From assembly GCA_948467735.1 (NCBI GenBank), contig CAOKFN010000085.1:1-7331 (forward strand): a DNA stretch of 7,331 bases, read 5' to 3'. Below, piece by piece: positions 1 through 5,327 of this stretch (positions within the stretch are counted from its first letter, which is position 1; each line of letters begins with the position of its first letter). A program made the position numbers and the translations under genes. This DNA is from an uncultured bacterium (GTDB lineage Bacteria > Bacillota > Clostridia > Lachnospirales > Lachnospiraceae). The notes below the pieces were generated by a model. That model did no database searches and was not told where the DNA came from. It saw only the letters and a list, made by a program, of their open reading frames with translations.

Positions 1-89
1 GTATGGATGGCCATTCGGCCGCTTCCTGCCTTGAATATGGTCTTATTATACCATAACTTCCTGCGCTTTAGTATATAGTGAAACAAAAG

Positions 90-117
90 TTGACACAGTG
101 AACTGCCGTTTTACTAT
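90..117 (+). promoter_or_regulatory. Weak candidate promoter
   Basis: A perfect TTGACA (90-95) is followed after 16 bases by TACTAT (112-117), which matches the -10 consensus at four of six positions. No gene starts soon after it on this strand: the next is about 390 bases away and has a better promoter of its own. This may be chance in AT-rich DNA. Confidence 0.2.
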
Positions 118-163
118 TGTACCATAAAAAAATATTCAGCGCAACATGGCAGGAACACCGTAT

Positions 164-354
164 TTATACAATTTCATCACCTGAAACAATCACAGTGCTA
201 AAGCACATTCTATAAACTCCATATTGCGGCATATCCTGCTCATTTTGGGCCATTTCAATGCAAATCCTGCATTCTGCAATAATTCTTTTTCATGTTCCAA
301 AGTCAGAAATCCCCATTGCATGTCCGAAGTATGTGCAATAAGGATATTTCGCTC
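164..354 (-). pseudogene. Degraded coding remnant, possibly the C-terminal end of a larger protein
   Basis: The minus strand has two overlapping open stretches that read like protein but sit in different frames. The first runs from about 354 and includes the segment MQWGFLTLEHEKELLQNAGF, a helix-rich string of the kind seen near the C-terminus of many small-molecule methyltransferases. The second continues from about 270 to a TAA at 164-166 and includes QYGVYRMCFSTVIVSGDEIV. A single frameshift near 265-285 would join them into about 60 residues. A TGA lies just upstream of the first stretch (355-357), and I see no start codon with a ribosome binding site, so this is at best a decayed fragment. 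The family is not identified; the methyltransferase resemblance is only an impression. Confidence 0.3.
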
Positions 355-392
355 TCAAACGATAAATTTTTAATCAATCTTTTGGTCGGCCA

Positions 393-421
393 TTGTAAAC
401 CTCGTATTTCTGCGATATAAT
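393..421 (+). promoter_or_regulatory. Sigma-A-type promoter of the nuclease-like gene
   Basis: TTGTAA (393-398) and a perfect TATAAT (416-421) are separated by the optimal 17 bases. Transcription would start near 428 and leave an untranslated leader of about 80 bases before the start codon at 507. The leader contains a short GC hairpin (450-464). Confidence 0.55.
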
Positions 422-449
422 AATATACATTAATGCTTTACTAACAAAT

Positions 450-473
450 GCGCCTCCGGAGCGCTTTCTTTTC
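450..473 (+). promoter_or_regulatory. Short GC hairpin followed by a pyrimidine tract in the leader
   Basis: GCGC (450-453) can pair with GCGC (461-464) around a 7-base loop, followed by TTTCTTTTC. This looks like a weak intrinsic terminator or attenuator between the promoter at 393-421 and the start codon at 507. The stem is only four pairs, so the call is tentative. Confidence 0.22.
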
Positions 474-506
474 GCCCCTTGGCCTTGTCAAAAATCAGGA
501 GATTCC

Positions 507-1175
507 ATGGAGACAATTAAGATTTATCTCACGAAAGAAGAACTGCAGAAATGTAAGGATTTTTCAATAGAGTCCGCCAAAACACAACAGGCCATAGAAT
601 TCGGCCAGTCAGATACCGCCGCCCGCTCCGTGAGGGAAATCGCCCGGGATAACCTCATTGGCAAAATGGCAGAGGTCGCTTTTAAGAAATTTCTCTTAAC
701 GAACTATGGGATTACATCGGAAATAGACTTTAATATTTATGAGCGCGGTATTTGGGATGATAATGATATGACAATCAACGGATGGAATATCGATATTAAA
801 TCCACAAGGAGCGGTCATTGGTTCCTGATTGAATGGAGTAAGCTGGCTTTCCGCATGCATCAAAATAAACTGCCGGACTGCTTCGTTATCTGTAGAACGC
901 CTTGGAATTATGCTTCCGATACTCCGAAGGACTGCGTTGAACTCTGCGGCGCCGTCAGCCTGCAGGCCTTATGTCAAAAAGACGCGAGAATCCACATACT
1001 GCGAAAAGGCCGGCTTCTTCCGGGTACCAAGAAACCTACTTATCTTCAGGCGGACAACTATGGCATTGAATTTTCACATCTTTCCCATCATTGGGATGAC
1101 ATCATTCATCATATGCAGAACACCCCTCCGCCCGACCAGAAACAATTTGTTAATTTTCCGTTTGCCTCCCAGTAA
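507..1175 (+). CDS. PD-(D/E)xK nuclease-like protein, probable restriction endonuclease
   Basis: This protein of 222 residues has no signal peptide or membrane segment. The start is supported by AGGAGA at 497-502, four bases before the ATG. Residues 51-60 (GKMAEVAF) place a conserved glutamate, E56, in a helix. It is followed by a candidate acidic residue, D87, in WDDNDM, then D96-I-K98 in the strand NIDIKST. This E ... D-x8-DxK arrangement is the core of the PD-(D/E)xK fold used by many type II restriction enzymes and repair nucleases. After it come a conserved-looking WFLIEWSKLAFR segment (105-116) and LPDCFVICR (122-130), a plausible core strand. The convergent vsr gene 92 bases away fits a restriction-modification setting. 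The gene looks more AT-rich than the glycosidase, which hints at transfer. The specific enzyme family and recognition site are unknown, and no cognate methyltransferase is visible. The fold is fairly likely; the restriction role is inferred. Confidence 0.62.
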   Translation: METIKIYLTKEELQKCKDFSIESAKTQQAIEFGQSDTAARSVREIARDNLIGKMAEVAFKKFLLTNYGITSEIDFNIYERGIWDDNDMTINGWNIDIKSTRSGHWFLIEWSKLAFRMHQNKLPDCFVICRTPWNYASDTPKDCVELCGAVSLQALCQKDARIHILRKGRLLPGTKKPTYLQADNYGIEFSHLSHHWDDIIHHMQNTPPPDQKQFVNFPFASQ

Positions 1176-1267
1176 ATACAACAGCCGCGCTATTTAGGCA
1201 TTCTTCCCACTGACTGCCGCGCTTCAGCCGCATGTTTAGAAGAGTAAAGGGAATCGGGATAACGCCG

Positions 1268-1726
1268 TCAATCCTGCGTCTCCTCGAATTCCTGTTCCCC
1301 CATTTTCTGCTCAAAAATACACTCTTCAATTACCCGAATACATGCATCCGTATCTTTTAAAATATCTTTGCCCCAGAAACGAATCACCGCCCACCCAAGA
1401 TAGGCCAGTTCCTTGTTGATTTCCGCATCCCGTTCCATATTTCTGGTTATTTTTTTCTCCCAATATTCCCCGTTGTTCCCTCTGCGGATTCGGGGAAGCC
1501 AGACCTCATGCCAATCCTTTCCGTGAAAATACTCACTGTCGCAGAAAATGGCAATCTTATATTTGGTCAACGCTATGTCCGGCTTCCCCGGCAGAAGCTC
1601 ATAATTCTTCCGATACCGAAACCCCTTTTTCCAGAGGGCCTTCCGAAGCACAATTTCAATCTTCGTATCTTTAGAACGGATGTGAGACATATTTTTGTGA
1701 CGCTGTTCTTTTGTTAAATTATCCAT
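1268..1726 (-). CDS. vsr: Very short patch repair (Vsr) mismatch endonuclease
   Basis: This 152-residue protein is close to the 156 residues of E. coli Vsr. Vsr nicks DNA at T:G mismatches that arise when 5-methylcytosine deaminates, and so protects cytosine-methylated sites. Family features run in order: an N-terminal RHKNMSHIRSKDTKIE segment (9-24), PGKPDIAL (46-53) with the metal-binding aspartate D50 (E. coli D51), IFCDSEYFHGKDW (60-72), EYWEKKITRNMERD (87-100) ending at D100, and LGWAVIRFWGKDI (110-122). The E. coli FTHGCFWHH segment is replaced by FCDSEYFHG, which I recall as the usual form in Firmicute members, so this is a divergent subgroup rather than a dead enzyme. The reading frame is open back to 1843, but the extra 39 codons lie in the repeat array and look unlike protein. 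The ATG at 1724-1726 is preceded by GGGAAGGGTGG and starts exactly at the family N-terminus. I see no clear promoter directly upstream. A C5-cytosine methyltransferase partner is expected but absent. Confidence 0.9.
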   Translation of the reverse strand: MDNLTKEQRHKNMSHIRSKDTKIEIVLRKALWKKGFRYRKNYELLPGKPDIALTKYKIAIFCDSEYFHGKDWHEVWLPRIRRGNNGEYWEKKITRNMERDAEINKELAYLGWAVIRFWGKDILKDTDACIRVIEECIFEQKMGEQEFEETQD

Positions 1727-1780
1727 CCGGCCCACCCTTCCCAGAGAACCATAGAATTCCCGCTTTCTCTCTGCGCGTCC

Positions 1781-2064
1781 CGCCATGCCGCTTAGACGGC
1801 AGCAGCGCCCAAACCGGCGCAAACAATCCATGAACCAGTGCAAGACCGGAAGAACGCCGTTCTCGCGTTCTTCCCGCCATGCCGCTTAGACAGCCGTAGC
1901 AGCGCCCAAACGGCACAAATAATCCATGAATCAGTGCAAGACCGGAAGAACGCCGCTCTCGCGTTCTTCCCGCCATGCCGCTTAGACGGCGGCAGCGCCC
2001 AAACCAGCGCAAACAATCCATAAACCGGTGCAAGACCGGAAGAACACCGCTCTTGCGTTCTTCC
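1781..2064 (-). repeat. Three tandem 94-96 bp repeats, each able to form three hairpins
   Basis: Copies lie at 1781-1874 (94 bp), 1875-1970 (96 bp) and 1971-2064 (94 bp), joined head to tail and highly similar. Read on the minus strand, each copy has stem I (GGAAGAACGC paired with GCGTTCTTCC around a 7-base loop), stem II (GCGCC with GGCGC) and stem III (GCCG with CGGC around TCTAAG). Stem positions on the plus strand are: I at 1848-1874, 1944-1970 and 2038-2064; II at 1805-1820 in the first copy; III at 1786-1801 in the first copy. Substitutions within stems keep pairing as G-U in minus-strand RNA. The second copy carries a 3-base insertion and a 1-base deletion, so the period is not a multiple of three and coding is unlikely. 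A degenerate partial copy may continue towards 1741. The array fills the gap between the glycosidase and vsr. Its function is unknown; it could be a structured non-coding RNA, an mRNA-stabilising element or a genomic repeat family. Confidence 0.8.
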
Positions 2065-2101
2065 GTGTGAGCAGGTTCCGCACCGCAGAACCTACTCACA
2101 C
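2065..2101 (-). terminator. Long hairpin overlapping the glycosidase stop codon
   Basis: Arms at 2065-2081 and 2085-2101 pair over 17 positions around a 3-base loop. Both imperfect positions (2072 with 2094, 2079 with 2087) are G-U pairs in minus-strand RNA and A-C mismatches in the other strand, so the structure belongs to the glycosidase transcript. The TGA stop (2096-2098) lies inside the stem. No uridine run follows, so it is not a textbook intrinsic terminator and could instead protect the 3' end of the message. It abuts stem I of the first transcribed repeat copy. Confidence 0.55.
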
Positions 2102-4438
2102 TTCTACCCGCAGAATCAATCCCAGCACTCGCGCGGCGCATATCTCCATTTCCCGGCGCGTCAGCGCCCCCTTCTCCATGGCCTGCAGCAGCCGTTCCGG
2201 AAAGCCGCACCCCATTTTTACATCGTTTCCGGCCTTCACTTCCTTATAATGTTCGCCCGCCGTCCACCAGTCCGTAGTCACCATGCCCTCAAATCCCCAC
2301 TCTCCACGCAGGATATCCTCCAGCAGTTCCCTGTTTTCCGAAGCCCTGCATCCGTTGATAATATTATAGGAAGACATGATGCACCATGGGTCTGCCTCCT
2401 TTACAATGATCTCAAAGGCTTTTAAATATATTTCCCGAATGGCCCGCTCGGAGGCTCTGGAATCGCTGTTTTTCCGATTCCCTTCCTTATTATTCAAGGC
2501 GAAATGCTTCACTGCCGCCGCCACATGATTGCTCTGAATTCCCTCCACCATAGCCCCCGCCATTTTCCCCGTCAGGAAAGGATCCTCCGAATAATACTCA
2601 AAATTCCTGCCGCAGTATGGACTTCTATGGATGTTTACCGCAGGCGTCAGCCACACGCCGATATTATTCTCCTTTACCTCCGCGCCGCCTGCGGCTCCCA
2701 CCCGCCTGACCAATTCCGGATCCCATGTGCAGGCCAGCATGGACGCGCAGGGCCACGCGGTCGTACAGACGCCGCATTCCGGCAGAATTCTCAGCCCCGC
2801 GGGCCCGTCCGCCGTCATAATGGACGGGACGCCGTACTCCGGCAGGTTTCCAAAGCCAAAGGTATTGGCCGCCCCCTTGTTGGGCTGTCCTCCCAGCAGC
2901 TCCGAAAGCTGTTCGTCCGAAAGCTGTGCCAAGAACTCCACCATGGACAAGCGGCCCTCCGCCGCATCCGCCAGCCTGCGTCTGCCCGGGTCGGATTTCC
3001 ACACCACATAAGAATCCCTGAACTTCACCACGGGAGCAAGCCCGTCCACATCCCCAAGCTGCAGCGGCTCCAGCACATTTTTCTCCCTGTCCGCGGACTC
3101 CCCCATGGGCAGAGTCTCATAAGTGCCGTCGGACAACATCCTTTTGGACAGCCTCACAGGCGCCAGCTTGGCGGAAAGCTGTTCCACAATCCTATCCTCT
3201 TCCAAGGTCATCACATACTCGGCTTCCTCCACGTCTCTCACGGATGTCCCCACATAGAAATGATAAGCGCCCTGTTCCAGCACATAGGCAGATTTTGCAA
3301 TTCTGCCCAAGTCATCATAGGAGGCCATATCCCCAATGCGGAAGGCAAGCGTCATTCTTTGACTCTCCCCTGCCTGCAGCAGTCTGGTCTTTCCGAAGGC
3401 CGCAAGGCATCTGGCGGGCTTGCCCAATTTTCCCTGCGGCGCACTGTAATAAACCTGAACCACCTCCCTGCCCGCCATGCCCCCGGTATTGCATACATCC
3501 ACGCTGACCTGAAGCGCTTCGCCCTTCTTTCGCATCAAAGGCTTCGACAGGGAAAAGGAGGTATAGGATAAGCCGAACCCAAACGGATAATTGACCTTTT
3601 GCGCCGCGCCCGGAACAGTCTCAAAATAGCGATAGCCCACATAAATATCTTCTGTATAATCCACATAATCTGCGGATTCATGAAAATTGTAAGAAGAGGG
3701 ATAGTCTTCCGGCCGCTTGGCAAAGGTATCCGTCAGCCTGCCGCCGGGATTTCCCACTCCCGCCAAAAGCTCCGCCGCCGCCAAACCGCCCTCCATGCCG
3801 CCCTGCCACGCCAGCAGCACGGACTGGATGCGCGGATTATCCTTAAACCATTCCGTATCCACAATTCCGCCCACATTCAGCACTACCGCCACGTTCGCAA
3901 AGGCGGATATCACCCTATCCACCATGGCGGCTTCCCGGGAGGTAAGCTCAAAATCGCCCCGCTCCCTGTCCCGGCCTTCCTCGGAGAAACGGCAGATGCT
4001 GATAATGGCCGTGTCCGCAGACGCCGCCGCTTTTCTAAACAGCTCCTCCGGCACCTCCGGTTCCTCGGTCATTCCCGGACGCGCTCCCTTCCTATACTGG
4101 CTTTGCACCTCTTCCCTGTAAAACTGAGCCAGCTCCTCGCATACGGATACTCTTCCCCCCAATGCCTGAAAGCCCTCAAATAAATTGCGAGTGTAAGAAA
4201 CCGTCACGTCGCCGCTGCCACCGCCGCCCTTTACATAGTCAAAGGATGCCTTGCCAAACAACGCCGCCCTGCTGCCTGCCTTCAGCGGAAGCACATTTCC
4301 CTCATTTTTCAGAAGCACCATGCCTTCCTTTGCCGCTTCCTTAGACAGCGCAATGTGCTCCCTGCTCGCCGTGACCCTTCTCCCATCCTCCCCCAGCGGA
4401 AGGACGGGCTGATACCATGACCTTGCCCATCTCTCCAT
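2096..4438 (-). CDS. Glycoside hydrolase family 3 beta-glycosidase with reversed domain order
   Basis: This 780-residue protein has no signal peptide and is probably cytoplasmic, hydrolysing beta-linked oligosaccharides or glucosides taken up by the cell. Usual GH3 enzymes place the TIM barrel first; here the alpha/beta sandwich domain comes first (about 30-295). That domain carries EEGRDR (153-158, the likely acid/base region), WQGGMEGG (211-218), NPGGRLTDTF (230-239) and YPFGFGLSYTSF (284-295). A fibronectin III-like domain follows (about 305-405), then a linker, then the barrel (about 495-780). The barrel carries TADGPAGLR (542-550), GRNFEYYSEDP (610-620), VKHFALNN (643-650) and TTDWW (721-725), where D723 is the expected nucleophile. 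All key motifs are intact. The reversed order is known for beta-glucosidases of Ruminococcus albus and Butyrivibrio fibrisolvens. The ATG has AAGGAG (4451-4456) 12 bases upstream, a slightly long spacing. Exact substrate cannot be told from sequence; beta-glucosidase is the default guess, with xylosidase or another activity possible. Confidence 0.93.
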   Translation of the reverse strand: MERWARSWYQPVLPLGEDGRRVTASREHIALSKEAAKEGMVLLKNEGNVLPLKAGSRAALFGKASFDYVKGGGGSGDVTVSYTRNLFEGFQALGGRVSVCEELAQFYREEVQSQYRKGARPGMTEEPEVPEELFRKAAASADTAIISICRFSEEGRDRERGDFELTSREAAMVDRVISAFANVAVVLNVGGIVDTEWFKDNPRIQSVLLAWQGGMEGGLAAAELLAGVGNPGGRLTDTFAKRPEDYPSSYNFHESADYVDYTEDIYVGYRYFETVPGAAQKVNYPFGFGLSYTSFSLSKPLMRKKGEALQVSVDVCNTGGMAGREVVQVYYSAPQGKLGKPARCLAAFGKTRLLQAGESQRMTLAFRIGDMASYDDLGRIAKSAYVLEQGAYHFYVGTSVRDVEEAEYVMTLEEDRIVEQLSAKLAPVRLSKRMLSDGTYETLPMGESADREKNVLEPLQLGDVDGLAPVVKFRDSYVVWKSDPGRRRLADAAEGRLSMVEFLAQLSDEQLSELLGGQPNKGAANTFGFGNLPEYGVPSIMTADGPAGLRILPECGVCTTAWPCASMLACTWDPELVRRVGAAGGAEVKENNIGVWLTPAVNIHRSPYCGRNFEYYSEDPFLTGKMAGAMVEGIQSNHVAAAVKHFALNNKEGNRKNSDSRASERAIREIYLKAFEIIVKEADPWCIMSSYNIINGCRASENRELLEDILRGEWGFEGMVTTDWWTAGEHYKEVKAGNDVKMGCGFPERLLQAMEKGALTRREMEICAARVLGLILRVEV

Positions 4439-4527
4439 TTTCTGTCCCTGCTCCTTCTTCGCTTCTTTGTATTTATAATTTATTGCAATTCACCACAAAC
4501 CATATTTAAAACATTCGTTCTCCCTAT

Positions 4528-4542
4528 ATTTTCCGCTTCCAT
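4528..4542 (-). promoter_or_regulatory. Possible catabolite-responsive element (cre) upstream of the glycosidase
   Basis: On the minus strand ATGGAAGCGGAAAAT matches the relaxed Firmicute cre consensus WTGNAANCGNWNNCW at 14 of 15 positions, failing only at the final C. It lies about 90 bases before the glycosidase start, where CcpA-type repression by preferred sugars would make sense. It is poorly palindromic and the consensus is degenerate, so chance is possible. A second half-match (GCGTTAAC, 4588-4595) lies further upstream. Confidence 0.3.
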
Positions 4543-4613
4543 AGTTTACCAAAATTTTGTATACTTCAGCGCAATCGGAATCAGAAGTTAACGCATTTTC
4601 CTTCTGCTTCAAC

Positions 4614-4642
4614 ATTTTACCACAAATTTAAAAGCATGAAAA
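4614..4642 (-). promoter_or_regulatory. Candidate promoter of the glycosidase gene
   Basis: On the minus strand TTTTCA (4637-4642) is followed after 17 bases by TAAAAT (4614-4619). Transcription would start near 4607, placing the cre-like site in the transcribed leader. An alternative pair, TTGGTA (4547-4552) and TATAGG (4523-4528) with an 18-base spacer, would have the cre-like site between its two boxes. I cannot decide between them from sequence alone. Confidence 0.3.
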
Positions 4643-4682
4643 TAGGCAGTTTTCGGCGGATATTACGGACCGCTTATTTCTG

Positions 4683-4976
4683 TCATGCTGAAAATATTGC
4701 CAACGGCGGCTTAATCCAATGCTTCGCCGCATTCTCCAAGCCAATTACTAATTCATGACAGCAGAATCTTCGCGGAGCACGGATTCTATCGCTGGCTTTG
4801 ACATGGTATATGGCTTTATGCTCAAACCAGCCGAAAGACGCTGAGAATATCCGGATACGACTTTTCATTCTCCCAATGTGAAATGGTCTGGCGTGAAACA
4901 TGTATTTTTCCGAAAACTGTTCCTGCGTCAATCCGTTTTTTACCCTTGCGTTCTTCAGCCTTTTTCCAATCTCCAT
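4683..4976 (-). pseudogene. Frameshifted and truncated XRE-family helix-turn-helix regulator
   Basis: The open frame begins MEIGKRLKNARVKNGLTQEQ, a classic N-terminus of Cro/C1-type (XRE) transcriptional regulators that bind DNA as dimers. After residue 24 the open frame loses all resemblance, but a one-base shift at a run of five A (plus-strand T run, 4905-4909) restores HVSRQTISHWENEKSYPDI, the recognition helix and following turn of the family. The restored frame ends at TGA (4822-4824) after about 51 codons, so the DNA-binding domain is nearly complete but everything downstream is lost or scrambled. The 97-codon frame that runs on to 4683 is therefore mostly out-of-frame translation. Its 3' part, 4683-4820, has no recognisable family. 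AAAGGA sits only two bases before the ATG, while a stronger AAAGGAGG lies at 5007-5014 beyond a hairpin. A sequencing error at the homopolymer could explain the first lesion but not the early stop. Confidence 0.7.
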
Positions 4977-4984
4977 TTTCCTTT

Positions 4985-5004
4985 GCCGGGCCGTTCGTCC
5001 CGGC
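4985..5004 (-). promoter_or_regulatory. Hairpin between a strong Shine-Dalgarno and the XRE start codon
   Basis: GCCGGG and CCCGGC pair over six bases around an 8-base loop. On the minus strand it lies between AAAGGAGG (5007-5014), which would be at the very 5' end of the transcript, and the ATG at 4974-4976. Folding would bring the ribosome site closer to the start codon. Confidence 0.35.
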
Positions 5005-5021
5005 TCCCTCCTTTCAACTTC

Positions 5022-5050
5022 ATTATGCTCGCGGGAGAATCATTTGTCTA
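5022..5050 (-). promoter_or_regulatory. Sigma-A-type promoter of the XRE pseudogene
   Basis: On the minus strand TAGACA (5045-5050) and CATAAT (5022-5027) are separated by 17 bases, each matching consensus at five of six positions. Transcription would start near 5015, leaving a leader of about 38 bases. The promoter is better preserved than the gene it serves. Confidence 0.5.
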
Positions 5051-5228
5051 TCAAACCTCTTTTACAAAAGGCTGTTTCTTATGTCTAAATTGCTTTACAT
5101 GCCTGTTTTATGCGGATTTTGGGTAGAAAATATCTCCCTTCATCCGACGGCTGTCAATAGAGCGTCTCCTAAACTATTATTAAGACAGGGCGGCTTTTTC
5201 TCCCGCCCAAACGCTGCTTTCATGAAAA

Positions 5229-5267
5229 CAGGGAAGTCCTGCCTCACATAAAAGCAGAACTTCCCTG
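5229..5267 (-). terminator. Intrinsic terminator of the chemoreceptor gene
   Basis: Arms of 14 bases (5229-5242 and 5254-5267) pair around an 11-base loop; the one imperfect pair is G-U in minus-strand RNA. On the minus strand the hairpin is followed by TTTTC. It lies about 60 bases after the stop codon of the chemoreceptor. The uridine run is short, but position and strand bias fit. The rest of 4977-5327 holds the XRE promoter and leader, a small GC hairpin (5188-5208), and no gene that I can support. Confidence 0.7.
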
Positions 5268-5327
5268 ATAAAAAACAAAACCTCGTTTTGACTGCCGCCG
5301 GTGAAACGCTCCATCCGTCATGGCAGA

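Noticed and set aside
1268..1843. Longer 191-residue version of Vsr
   Set aside because: The extra 39 residues come from the repeat array. The ATG at 1724-1726 has a ribosome binding site and matches the family N-terminus.
1781..2064. CRISPR array
   Set aside because: The units are 94-96 bp and contiguous, with no unique spacers of constant size and no cas genes nearby.
1727..2064. Type III toxin-antitoxin arrangement (repeat RNA upstream of an endoribonuclease)
   Set aside because: The units are far longer than the roughly 35-base ToxI-type repeats, and the downstream gene is clearly a Vsr DNA endonuclease rather than a ToxN-type RNase.
1719..2210. 163-codon minus-strand open frame across the repeat array
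   Set aside because: It is made of the tandem repeats plus an out-of-frame overlap with the glycosidase end. The repeat lengths of 94 and 96 shift the frame between copies, and the peptide is arginine-rich and unlike any real protein.
2504..3571. 355-codon plus-strand open frame
   Set aside because: It is antisense to the glycosidase, has low-complexity His/Arg/Pro-rich translation, no ribosome binding site and no recognisable domain.
5188..5208. GGGCGG/CCGCCC hairpin as a terminator
   Set aside because: The stem has only six pairs and no T run follows on either strand. The better hairpin at 5229-5267 already serves the chemoreceptor gene.
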